This document shows, one piece after another, positions 22,362 through 35,200 of a stretch of DNA of 64,000 nucleotides. Positions within the stretch are counted from its first letter, which is position 1. The number at the start of each line of letters is the position of its first letter. Source of the DNA: Malachius bipustulatus (taxonomy: Eukaryota; Arthropoda; Insecta; Coleoptera; Melyridae); assembly GCA_910589415.1 (NCBI GenBank), contig OU342639.1, forward strand, positions 31,628,268-31,692,267, in the 5' to 3' direction. The notes beneath the pieces were generated by a model, which ran no database searches, was not told where the DNA came from, and was given only the letters and a program-made list of their open reading frames with translations. The position numbers were made by a program, and so were the translations under genes.

Positions 22362-24081
22362 ATGTCTGTGGGGGTTCGCTATCTACTATCCTTTTTTGTT
22401 TCGACTTTAATAAATAGATCGACGTTTAATTGATTGACGTTACATTATTGACGTTTCAAAAATAAATGAATTTTTCTTTACTGTCTAATGTCATCGTTAT
22501 TCTAATGTCTTCTATCTTGGTGTACTTTTTTTCCATGCTTGTCACTGTCTCTTGTCACATTCCGTACCAATATTTAGAAAGAGAAAGAAAAAAGTCTATT
22601 TTTATTGAGACATTTTTCCCAGTCTAATATTATTATTATTATAATAATATAATATTGTTGTGTCTTTTTAATAAGTAAGAAGAGAAGAGTCTGGTTTTTC
22701 GTTTCGTTTTGGTTTGGTTATTTGGTTGGCATGTTAGGTTTGGTTTGCAAGAGTAAGAAAGAGAGAGTTGAGTGTTGAGTTCACTGGAGGGAGGGGAAGT
22801 GGTAAACTGTCTTGTCTTGTAAGTTCACTGTGTGGCAGGAAATGCAGGAATAGAATAATAAATAATCAGATTTTAATTTCAAGTTTTAATTTATTCTAGA
22901 TTTGAAGTGCTCATTTTTTTTGATAACTCGCAGGAAGAATAAAGTGGTTGCGGTATGTTAAATGGTTCCGTTTTAAAGGTTGTCTTATAATCCGAAGATA
23001 TTTTACAAGAATGTGTCAGTAACTTCAATCAACTTCTCAGAATATCAACATTACAGATGCAATGATATCTTAACCTCTATAGATCGAGTGTTGCCGTATG
23101 CCGCCGTGCTAACCGAGTGACGCCAACATGAGAAAAGGATGGGTAGATACAAATACTCACGTGTTGGTAGAAGAGCGCGATGTTATGTAGGCAGAAAGCT
23201 CCAAATTTAACATTAGAATAAATGGGAATTGCTATTCAAAAATTACTTTTTTCCTTATATTTCTTTTTTAAAGCATTTTTCAAAAAAAAAAAAACCTACA
23301 ACACATAACTAGTGAACCCAATATGTAAGTAATGAAGTTTAAATCTAGTAATTTCTCTCACAAGAATCCAATAAAATTAAAATAACATGATAGGTACCTA
23401 CTTCTGTTTCTCATGATAAACTTTTATTAAGATTCTATTAACTTAAGAGGTGGATTTTTTGGATTTTAATGAAATAGGAAAGGAAACAATTGATTGAAAT
23501 TAATAATTTTCTGTTTTATTCTATAATATATTAATTTTTTACATTTTATGTTTTACGATTTTTTCACAAAAACATTTGCATTCTGATATAAATTTGTATT
23601 TACAAAAAAAATTTAAAACTGAAAGAATTACAAAAAATAAAGAAACAATAACTGCATAAATTTACTGTTTCATTCTATAATATATTTATTTGCAACCAGA
23701 TAGGTACATCATCGACAGGCTTAATTAAATATAACTTAATTGAAGCTTCAAATTACACAAATTACGTATAGGTAGTATTAAATTAGTATAGGTAGTATTT
23801 AATGTGACGTCACATATGATTTTTTAAACTTAATCGTACCATAATAATATTCTATTTCTTTATAAAAAACCAATAATATGCATGATAAAAAAGTTAAAAT
23901 GAAAGTAAAAAAAAATATAAAGCATAAAAAGGCAAGTCAGAAAAACATTATAACTTTTTTTAAGCTGTTTCTCACCTTTAACATGGAAAAGCATGACAAA
24001 GAAATATTTTTTGACTTTTTCAAATGATTTAATAAATCTTTGAGATTTCGAATACTATATGAAATTGTCTTCTATTCTTTT
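22362..24081. other. AT-rich intergenic DNA
   Basis: Apart from the candidate untranslated exon at 22700-22818 I see nothing conserved. There are long A/T runs (22620-22660, 23270-23300, 23500-23660) and no supported gene. Confidence 0.4.
22700..22818 (+). other. Possible non-coding first exon of the kramer-like gene
   Basis: Purine-rich, less AT-biased sequence ends in a good donor (CTTGTCTT then GTAAGTTC at 22819). The first coding exon of the kramer-like gene has an acceptor at 26217, so at least one upstream untranslated exon must exist. This is a plausible but unproven candidate. If right, the THAP gene is nested antisense inside its first intron. Confidence 0.25.
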
Positions 24082-24087
24082 TTTATT
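24082..24087 (-). terminator. Polyadenylation signal of the THAP gene
   Basis: AATAAA on the - strand about 50 nt after the THAP stop codon, in an A-rich context. Confidence 0.5.
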
Positions 24088-24137
24088 CTTTATAAGACCA
24101 GAACGCCTCTCCAGTTGTTTCTGAGCCATCTTGTACA

Positions 24138-24908
24138 TTAACATCGCTTTTTTTTCTTCTGCATGTCTTGCAAAGAGAAATCTCCGGGATATGTATCGCT
24201 CTTCTTTTTACTGCAAACATATATTTATAATAAAATATTATTTTCCTGATGATAGCTAACGCACTTACTTTTTTCTTACATTAGCGGACTCCGTATATTT
24301 GAAGAAGTTGTCCTTCGATGCTCATCATAATACTGACTTCTAAAAAAATTTAAAACAATTAACATTATGTAGAGTTAAATATTATGTTAGTTCTAATAAA
24401 ATAATGTTTTTTGTTGCCCATCATAGAATGTTTAGTATCTAATCACAGCAATAATACACTTTACCTTGAAGTCGAGGGAATTGGTTCACTGTTCGGAATA
24501 AATGTGGATTTGGATTCTAATAGATTTTTTCGTCCACAGGCGGGTTTTCTTTTTAGATCTCTTGGAAATTCGAAAACCGAGGGCACTGCATTTTTCCTTA
24601 ATCTTTTTCGATCATTTAAAATTGTGTCAATATAATCTTGTGGAAGGAAATGTTTACCACACAATCTAGATCCTGCCGTAACCTTAAAATCCATTCTTTT
24701 CGTCGCCAAGATCCATTGCTTCTGCAGATCCGGATTCTTTGGGAAACTGTTTCAGAAGTTGGATTAATAATTTCATGCTTTAATTTCTGCTATAAATCAG
24801 TTCAATTAAAAAATAGATCAGAAACACATTACTCACCAGTGAAATCATAGTGGCTTTCAATTTACTATAACTGGCTGTACAATTATAAGCAGCACATGAA
24901 AATACCAT
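24138..24908 (-). CDS. Small THAP-domain zinc-finger protein
   Basis: Four - strand exons: 24908-24837, 24746-24465, 24339-24280 and 24210-24138 (TAA). Exon 1 gives MVFSCAAYNC, the first two zinc ligands of the C2CH THAP finger. Exon 2 supplies FPKNPDLQKQW, the LCGKHF Cys/His pair and the AVPSVF box that ends a THAP domain. The short C-terminus is Lys/Arg-rich. Exons 2-4 join in phase. The only usable exon 1 donor (GTGAGT) leaves phase 0, but exon 2 needs two carried bases, and an upstream in-frame TGA blocks extension. The exons total 487 nt, which is not a multiple of three. So there is either a missed micro-exon, an indel, or recent loss. Family knowledge: THAP fingers bind DNA and occur in P-element-type transposases and transcription factors. 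The product would be about 160 residues with no transposase part. Confidence 0.75.
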
Positions 24909-25860
24909 TTTTAGAAACTTTAAATATCTATTTTTCTGTTGAACCACTTTTGAAAACAAATAAACGTTAGTAAGTTATTGAAATTTAACGAACAATTTCA
25001 CCATATTTACATGTATCCTTACGGCGATTTGCAATGTTTTGCCTACCTATTCTCCCTATCCTTTTCTAACGCATGACTTTTATGTTGGTGTCACTCATCT
25101 CTCTCTTCACTTGATCTAAGAGAGGTTAGTATATCATTGTACAGATGTAAAAGTCATAATAAGTAAAGGTAAAATGTGAAATGTTTATTAAACTTATTAT
25201 TGGCCGTACAATAATTTTAAGGATTAAATACCATACCAAGGTAATTCTTTATATTATTTATTCATTCCCTATAAAAATAACCTTCTCAAATTCCTTTACT
25301 TTTATACCTACCCATAACATTTCAGTGATTATTATTTCTACCAGGATAATGTAAATACTAAATACAGTTGTATCTAGATTTTTTATAGGTATTTATCAAA
25401 AAGTAGCCTACCTACCTAGAATAGGAGTTTATTATTATGCATGCATACTTACTTTCACATTCTTGACCAACCATAAATATTTACATTGTACCTACCCGTG
25501 AAGTAATAAACAAAATTTGATCGCATTTTGGTATAATAGGTACCTGAATTTTTTCAAGACTGGTATGAAATAATGGAAAAAGTTACCGGAACCTGTTCAA
25601 TAAATCTTATATGTACCTAGTACCTACCCAGTACCTACTTCAGTACCAAAATTGTTAAATATTTGTGTCAGTGTCCCTATTCTTAGTGACTGGAAATACA
25701 GCGGCTTAGAGTCTTAGTAATGTTACATCTCGTGTTAAGAATTGAGAAGAGAAAAGAAAACAAAACTTTATGATCTCAGAATATTAAAATATAATTTAAA
25801 ACTTTACTACTTTACTTAATTTACAAGAAATGGCTTATAGGAAACGTCACCTCCTTCAAC
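24909..25860. other. Intergenic or intronic DNA rich in GGTACCTACC words
   Basis: No gene is seen. Between about 25260 and 25660 the palindromic words TACCTAC, GTACCTA and GGTACC recur in dispersed form. The same words appear at 31500-31530, 52375 and 52630. Confidence 0.4.
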
Positions 25861-25864
25861 TCAT

Positions 25865-26030
25865 TCTGACATTACTGGCACTATTAAAAAAGCAATTTCG
25901 GAGAAGCGGCAAGCAGAAACTGTCGTTTGGAGGAACATTTCTGTTTGCCGTTTCTCCGTCAGTGATAATGTTCCTCCAAACGTAAGTTTCTGCTTGCCGC
26001 TTCTCCGAAATTGCTTTTTTAGTAACGTCA
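25865..26030. mobile_element. Hairpin element upstream of the kramer-like coding start
   Basis: AAAAAAGCAATTTCGGAGAA at 25887 pairs with TTCTCCGAAATTGCTTTTTT ending at 26021. The arms continue through GCGGCAAGCAGAAACT and CGTTTGGAGGAACA. The loop carries a further diverged half copy (TTGCCGTTTCTCCG). It is short and non-coding, about 200 bp before the first coding exon. Confidence 0.7.
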
Positions 26031-26217
26031 GTTGTTATTTCAGGTGTGAGATTAGTTTTGGTTTTTTTGCTTAATTTATTGATCGATCTTGGTCAAATCC
26101 AATACCAGACTATTCCTTCCAGAGGTTGCTACACCAAAAAATATACTCTGAATGCTGTCTCGTCCCATTTAATTTCTATTCTAGAAATTTTGTTAAGGTA
26201 AAATTTATTATTTTCAG

Positions 26218-29200
26218 GTTGCATCCGACCGGAATGGAAAACAATAAAGTTACATTCCATCATGACCTAAACACTTCTGCTCAAAGAGAAAATCCTCAAA
26301 AGAATGACTTCCCGCAAAAACACAGTCACTCGAAGTATAATTTTGTCCCACTTTCGCATCAACAGATCTTGCAGCACGGACTTAAAGTCCCTGCGCATCA
26401 ACACGGAGTCAATCTAAATCAGTCGGCATGTCCTCAGTCCAATTCCCAATCCCAATGGAAACCTCCTCATGTACAACAAAATACTCAGAGGTATTCTTGG
26501 ATGACAATTTAAATTTTTTATTTTTTTATTTATCAGGGCAACTTGTGAATAAATATTTATTTTATTAATTCCAGTAGTAAAAATTGTTTGAAACTGGATT
26601 GCTATAAATCAAGGCTTTTTAAATAATTGTATCTTTTAAAGGTACCAGCAGCCTCCCAAGCAAGTGAACATTCAACCATCAGAACCTGACCAGCAACAAT
26701 ATGCCTACTTGCAACACTATCAAAATTCCAAAAGTGCCAATATCCAATCTATGCCTCAATCTTCACCTTCATCACCTTCACACGCTATGGTAACAAATTC
26801 TTATCATCATTTGACTGAAAACGCGCCACAAATATGGGTACCTCATCAACGACCGGTTCATTACCATTGTCAGACGACAAACGAACAAAAGTCACAAAAT
26901 TCTTCGCCTCAGATCTTTTCTGGTAGTGAGTAAAATCTAAGATCATCCTCAGTGTTTTATTAATATAATTAATCAATTAACAGGTAAAACGAAAGATGAT
27001 ATTGTGGAAAAAAAGAAGTTGAGCGGAAATCCACAATTGAAGTCACCTTCAGCTAAAAGACCCCCAGAAGCCCCCGTGACTAGGCAAGGCTGGTTACACA
27101 AGCAAGGCTCAGAAATGTTAATGTTATGGAAAAAACGTTGGTTCGTTCTTTCCGAATATTGTCTCTTCTATTATAAAGGTAGGTATGTTGCTTGCATTTA
27201 GCTGAATTTTTCAAGTATTTCGATTAATCAAAATTAACAAAAATGTAATGTATGATGTTATATAAGGTCACCACTGTCAAGATTGGCCATAGGATAATGC
27301 ACAGGAAGCAAGAAATTTGCAGATTTCTGCTTCCTATTCTGACCTAGAGGGATTAAAATTTTTTTTAAATATTAAATTATTAACGGCCAATATTATAAAC
27401 GCTGGTTAAGTTAACTGGCCGATTTCTGTGGTCGTTTCTGGAGAAGCTATAGACTATAGGTCGAAATTATTGCAATTTAATTACTCTTGGCATAAAAGGG
27501 ATTACAAAAATTTTTATAAAAGTTATTCGAGGTCAATATCGGGCACAGAAATCTGCCAGTTAACTTAACCAGCGTTTATAATATTGGCCGTAACATGTTG
27601 ATGACGGAACGAGCCCTTACCTATCGGTTATGTCTGATATACGGCATAGAAATCAGCATCCTTCACCACCTTACGACGCTTATAATTCCGCTATCTCTTT
27701 CCACACCGTGCCGTTTAATGTAGCAATGGATAGACCTCGGGATAGACCATAACATGAGTATGGTGTGAATACTGCGAACAGCATGCGGGCCTTTTTTGTG
27801 CCGTTTTGTGTGCAAGGTATATTTATTGTTTATATACGGCACAGGACGTTTCGTTCGAATGAAAACACCATAAACATCGCCGACTTCGTCAATGTGTTAA
27901 TAAAAAATCCGTAGGTGGACAAATATGAGAGTAGTGACTGGATAAACATGGACCAATGATGGATAAACAGTCTATGTGGTTGAAAAATTTAAAAAAAGTC
28001 ATGGACCTACTTAAGTTACATTTGAGGGAGTGGGCAACTTCACAGAATTTTTTTTTTCTGACACCTACCTAGTTATAACTTCCGTTATATCCAGGTTATA
28101 AACCGTTATAACCGTCATGGTTATAAACCGTTAATAACTAAAAACGGTTCTAACTGTTGGTCATAGAAATGTATAATTACTAATACAGTTTTTTTTTTTG
28201 GTCACCCTGTATTAGTAATTTTTCTTATAAAATAGCACAAAAAAAGATAGTATGGGACATATTGTAAATCATTTTCCTGCATTTTCAACCGTTTTCTATT
28301 TAATTCATGCATTATCCCTATGGCTAGGCTTAAAATTAGAAAAAACTTCCTTGTGTAATTTTTTTATTTCAAGTTATAATTTTTTACTATGTATTATTTA
28401 ATTTTTTTTATGTATATCCAGATGTATGTTATTTTATAACTAGCAACAATTGAAAGTAATCTTCGAATAAAACATAATTGAAAACATTTTTAGGACCTGA
28501 AGAAGAAAAACTACTAGGCTCAATTTTGCTTCCTTCTTATAGTGTGTCCGTTTGTAGTCCAGAAGACAAAGTCAATAGAAAGTATGCTTTCAAATGTGAG
28601 CATGACAATATGAGAACGTACATATTAGCTGCAGATTCACATGAAACAATGATGCTTTGGATTCATGACTTAAATTTAGCTTGCCTACTTCAGAATAATT
28701 CGTAAGTTTTCTGCTTCAATGTTTTTTAGCATTAAGACAGTCCCTCTGCCAATAATTTGATTGAAGTATTAACAAATATTAACTTATTCTGTTCCAGTGA
28801 GAACGATCAGCAGTCTGATAAGTTTGTTCAGTCCGCATCATTGAACCAATCGGTAGATTCTAGAGATCAATACTCTCAGAACTGTAAACTTAATTTCCCT
28901 CCAGTGCATGTGCGTTCATCCAGTAATATGATTGATATGTTTAATCAGAGTCAGCAAGAGCTTAGTCAACAGGAATTCAATCAACCATTGTATGCAAACG
29001 CTCCTCCGAAACCAAGACGCTTAACTTATGATGGGGGCTGCTCATCTCCCAGTTCATGTGAAGCTTTATTAGATTACACTTATCAAAATAAAAATAGTCC
29101 TTGTAATATTATAAGAAATGCCCCTAAATCGGATACAAGTGATTTTAGAATGACTAATTCCCCAGAATATATTCTGCAGCATCATATAGAAATGCAAGAT

Positions 29201-32200
29201 TATAACATGTCCGATCAGCAAGATGCAAGACAAAATGAATGTCATAATTTTGAAAGGAGAACTCCTGACACGTATAGTAGATCAAGGATAAATAGCTCAA
29301 GAGTGCAATCCAGCACCGATTATGAAGATATCTATGCAGACCAGGCAGTTTATAAAAGACCTCTTAGTCCAATTGCATATAGTAATACGAAAAAATCAGT
29401 ACCGACTCAAATATTAAATCCTTTATACAGATGTTACATATCAGACCCTAAATTAGATCCTAAGAATCTACATGATTCACACAATACGAACTTTAGGAAT
29501 CCTCAAAATGTGATATCTCGTCCACATAGTGCAGATTTTTTAGAATACGAACTGAATCATCAGCATAAAAATTCCGTTTGCGCTCAAAAACCAAGACCCA
29601 AATCGAGCTTGGGAATTAACGGAAACTACAACGATTTTGATAATTACTTTTACTCTGAAGAAAAGTATGCTGAAAAGATGAGAAAGTCTTCTCAGTACTT
29701 GCCTAAAATGTTGCGATACTATTGTCAAAGTCCATGCACTGTGCCATGCCAGTGGACAAACTTGAGGTATGCTTATGATAAAAACACTTTCCCTCCGATG
29801 AGATCTGATGCTCAACTTGTAAATAATTGTAGTAAACATCATGTGAAAAATTTTTCCAAAAACATGTTACCTCAAAGAAGTAAAAGCGTTTTAAGTGACA
29901 GCTCACTTTCCAAAGAGTTTGACATGGACGATAAGATGTCATATTCGTATGAAGAATTCAATAGAGAATTACGACATCCGGGATCGATTCCCCGACAGGA
30001 AATATATTCGAATAGTGGCAGATATCAAGAATGCGATCCTTTCACTAGATCTGTGAGTGCAAGGTTGACGCCAGAAACCTACCATATGGTGAAGGATGGA
30101 ATGCCTATTAGCAGAGAAGGGTATAAGAAAGTGAGTTTATTCATTTTATATTTCTTAACTTTTAAGTATGATAATAGGTACTGAATGTTGATTCAAGAAA
30201 GAAGTCAATCTAAATTAAATTTGATTCTTGAATCTAATCAATTTGACGTATTCATATGCACCTCCCAATGGCACCGGCACCATATCTAGCTCGAGGTCGT
30301 TGCTCATAGTTTACTAACGGAATTCTTGTGACTTACCATAGCATTAGTTTGGTTGATAAAACAGTAACGTTTCTTGTACACGCAATAAACCTTTCAGGGT
30401 TAGGTGTAATTATTAATTATCCCCTTCTCTTCCCTGGTCAATCTGAACAATTAGAAACTGTTTGCGAATTGGTGTCTTCACCCTGGTGTAATGTTTTACG
30501 CTATAAAATTTCAATTTCAAATTCAATTTATAAAATTTCAGACTTTTTAAATCTTACTGTATTTTATAGAGAGAAGAATCCATGAAACGTTTACTCGAAT
30601 GGAAACAAAGAATGCTGCAGTCTCCATTAAACAGAAAAGTCCAAAATAATAGAAACTATGTGAATAAGGACAATTATTATAAAGGGAGCGGTTCTAGATA
30701 TATGCATAATGGAAATCAAAATATGTATCAAGTAGCGCCAAGGTCATCTTCAAATTTAGCTCATTACAACAGCTGCTCTTCAGATGATGAGGGTATGTAA
30801 TAAATCTCTTTATAGCAAGTTGTGCTTAAAGTGGCCTAAAAGCTTCAGTTGAAAGTAAATTTTGTTTATCTTATGCTTATCTGGATCTTGGTACTTCAAT
30901 AATTGGGTGATTTGTTCTTAGTTACACATATTAAATATACATGGTGAGTTGGGACTCGGGAGGAACGCACTAAATTTTAAGAGTGTATTTGTACTCCTAA
31001 ATGTAATTAAAAAAATTGGATGTCTCTGATGTGGAAACATGCTAAAACAAGCTTATTACAAAAACGGGTAATGTAAAATTTCACTTCTAGAGTTTGGTCT
31101 GTTCCTCTTGACTCATCCTGTATATGTAGGGTGTCCCATTAGTTACGGGATTGTTCTCTGGCAGCTTTATTTTTGAAGTCAGAAAAAAATTATTTTTTCA
31201 GAGTTACATGACTTGCAACAGCGCATCTCCAGAAATTATTTTATACTATACAGGTGTCCCATAACTCCTGTACAGATAACAACTTTTTTAATTTAAATGA
31301 CAGGCCCTATATCATTTATCGAATCTATGGTAAATTCTGAGTACAGTTTCATTAGGGTTCCCTATGCATGTAACTCAGAAAAAACAAATTTTTTTCTAGT
31401 TTCGAAAGTAAAGCTGTGTACGGAATGGCAAATGAAATATGGCAACTATGTACCCTTTAGGGGACAAAGGCCCGATCAAGCTCCAAACATCTGAAAGTAG
31501 GTAGGTATCCAGGTACCTACCTACGAAATATCGTACCATATCTTCTGCTCAAGACCGTGGTCAAGGTAACTTCGTTCCAACAGCCGTTTTCGCACGTTCA
31601 CTCTTTCTTATCCACCACGTGTTTAATTTGTTTTTGTTATAATAAATATCATTGAAAATTAATAGTTTTTTGCTGCGTGACCTAATAGGCGACTTAGGGA
31701 GACCGCACAAGCTGCCAGAGAATAATCCCACACTAATGGGATACCTGTACCTATATATTCAATTTCATAGTTCAGTGCTGATTAGTTGTATCAACTAATG
31801 TGTTAATAATAATTGCTGAATAAATACCTACTAAATGGAATGAGCCGTCTAGAAACTGTAAGCAAAATGAATTCGGTGTTCTAATGATGCTCTGGAAGTA
31901 AAAAAAAAACAATGCATTACATTTGTTTCTGAATCTATTCTGCTTAAAAGTTTGTACTGTCCTGTAACTGCATGATCATAGCGAATAGGTACTCTGATAT
32001 TTAGCATCACTATTCTATTTAATTAAGTTCAAGCAAGCATCACAAAAACTTACACGGTTGTAAATTAAAATTTTAAAATAAGATTTTTCCGAGTAAAATA
32101 AAAGGGACATTTTTTTTAAAACTGATGGTGAAATTTCCGTGACAACAATCATATTATTTAAAATCTTAATTTATCTTCAAGTCAGTTCGCTATGATCTTA

Positions 32201-35200
32201 GTTATGAGATACAGGTCGATTAATTAGATGATTAAAACTAGCCTGTTGCATATTATTGAAGAGACTTGCTGTCTCTTCAATCGTCACACTATGATTTAAG
32301 CGGCCTGATTTGTTAATCACCACCTGCGCCGCTTGTTTTCCAATATTTTGAGATATTGGGTCCTTCATTGAGAAGCAGCTATTACAGTAAAGAAGTGAAA
32401 ATAATCTACAAGTGGCATTTTGAACTCGGGTGAAGATATCGAAAAAAGATTTCCAATTACCTTCACAATGGTGAATTTAGGTGCTTCGGGCCTGGTGAAA
32501 ATGTTTTAGGACTGCTGGAAATATCACCACTGACAAAAAAAATTTCACGCAATTTTAGAGCACCTCATAATTTCTGGGAGCTGGAAAATATTTTTTCTGG
32601 CTTTTTTTGTTCGTGCCCTAAGTGGCTCCCTCAGAGATATAAATAGTTGCTGGGCTTTGAATGTAACTATCTAAAATAAATAGAAAATCTATTTAAATAT
32701 TGTGGAAAATGGTGAATGCAGCAAGTGGATATTAATAATTTTTATCGACTGTCAATAGTCAAATAAGCTGTCAGTTCGAAAACTAGAGGTAAAAAGAACT
32801 AGTGGCTGTATGCTCAAAGGGGTCCAGGCCATAAAGAAGAAAGAAAAACTAGAAACTGACAACTGACTTGATTACTACTGACATTCGATAAAAATGATAA
32901 ATATTCACTAGCCGTATTCAGGATTTTCCACAACATTTAAATTGTCTTTTCACATATTTATTCGTGCAAGTTTTTCTTGTTTCTTATAAACAAAATTATT
33001 ATCCAATTCCAATTTTTTTTTTGTAATTCTAGCGCTGCCTTTCAAAAGGGGGTAAGTGCCAAATTAATCTTTTAGAGATATTGATGAAATTGTCAAAAAA
33101 TTACATTGGGGATACAGCCAAGTGCCATGTTTGACACTTGCTAAACATTATTAGAATAAATGCAAGGCACTTGCCCCTCTATAGAAGCACGGCGATGGTA
33201 CTTAAAAGTTATTGATGTGAAAATACGTGTTTTTAAAATTTTTACACTTAGGTACCCCATTTGGAACGACAACACTCCATCAATAATTATGAAATTCTAA
33301 AATTTTAAGTAAAGTAGGAAGTAGGTAATCAACAATCAACATGGTGAAAAAAAATTATGCAACATTATTATCTTTATAGAACTGGTTGGAGACAGTAATC
33401 CCTTTTTAGCTAATAGATTAATAAGTCGTTATAAAGTGTCATTTTGAAAAATGAAAAAATTCTTTCAATTCAAAAATGCATCCCTAAATTAAGGTTTATA
33501 TAATATCCTGCAAATGAACAGTGGTCTTCTGCTAGTGCAACTCAACAAATTCTGCAGTGCGTTGTGTAATTTTGCGATATCTCTGATTTTTTTTGTAATT
33601 TTTCGGGCTAGAAAATACTTGGGTTTATTTATTAAAAATAATTGCTCAAACTGCAACAGAAAGTGATTACTTCTGTAATCAGTTGTCACATCACAAATCA
33701 CATTGGTTGTCGCTTGTCAGATGTCAGGACTAAGCTGTAAATTATATCTTTATTATTATTATTATTATGGAGAGTGCAAGAACACTCACTCATGTTATAA
33801 GTTATCAAATAATATGGTTCTCCATATAGAGATCAATTAAGGTCTTTGACACATCTTGTATATCGTTATTAGCTCTGAAATATCCCCCCATGTGAGGCCT
33901 CTATGTTTTGATGTCATTGAAATTGGATTTCACTCTGGTTGAATTTCTGTAATTTTATTTTAATGTTCTTTCATTCCAATGCTTATTGACTTGGTATTAA
34001 ATCGACAAACCTCTTTTGGTGTTTGTTTGAATCTTGCACCTTGGAGATATTACTGAACTACCACCTTATGTTGATAATATCTGAGGATAATGTTTTGCTT
34101 GATAATTTGAAGCTATACAATTTTTATTATTGATAATATTCGTAGTATGGTATACTCTGGTTGAATTGGGTAGGTAGTCTAATTGGTCCTTCCTGCCTGG
34201 AATATAGACTCTTTTTTCTGTAACTAACATTATCTTCTGGTTATGAGTGTTTACTAATATTTCAATAACGTGTACTAACAGAATCATTACTTAATAAGGG
34301 AAGAGGAACTTAGTAATATTAAATTATAAATTTATGTAAATTTTTTTATGGTCGGTTCAGAAAAAGAAGAGAGAAGCAAAGAAAGTGTGCACACACAGGC
34401 AGGACGGACCGTGGACACTAACGTTGAAACTCGTACATCTACATCTCCACGGATAGCTTCGGGTTTCCTTTATAGTAATCCTAGAGGGTCAAATAATCAA
34501 ATACTTGACATTATCGATTCTAACGAGAACAAAAATGACAAATCCCAAAAACCTGAAGATTCTTCATGTGATAACACCACATTTCTGCAACCGTATTTCA
34601 ATAGAGAATCATCAACTCTTGCCCTCGTTTCTAACTTACGCTCGGAATTTTCAAGTAAATTCAAACAAAGTCCTGCCGTCACCGAGTTGAGAAGCACCGG
34701 TGCACTTGTTAAAAGTCTGTTGGCTGAATTTGAGAAGAAATCACTCGAACAGGGATCTGATGATGTAAAATCAGTAGCTGTCCCTACTGATGAAATTGAT
34801 ACAATCATAGAGGAGAATTACATGCAAATGACACCAAAAAACAGTATTTTGGGTCCAAAATTGAGCAGCGATAACTTGGAGGCTGCTTGTAAAGAGCAAG
34901 AGGAGAATCCTTACGTGGAAATGTCCCAGTCTGTCAATTTGTCATTATTGATGTCAGATTTTATGGATCATAATCTTTCAGAATCTCAACCTTATGAGTT
35001 GGTATGCTTTGATGGAAATAAGATGGAGCCCATATATGCGGAACTTGGCGGATCTAATAAAACTGAAAACGTTTCTGAAAGTAACACCGATATGCTTCCT
35101 GATATTTTGTTGATGCAAAAGAATCAGATGTCGGATAGTAAATCTGACAGTTCTGATGCAGACGATGAAGCGTCGAAGGAATTAGACTCGTTAGGTACAC

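Noticed and set aside
22185..22433. Overlapping small frames of Thr/Val/Leu/Ser-rich composition
   Set aside because: They are by-products of the ACTCGTA-type repeats of the hAT element.
31297..31494. 65-residue open frame
   Set aside because: It lies inside an inverted-repeat element and has no domain or splice context.
34348..34360. ATG at 34348 as the start of a separate 912-residue gene
   Set aside because: A clear acceptor (GGTTCAG) follows at 34354-34360 and the phase joins the preceding exon 30570-30792.
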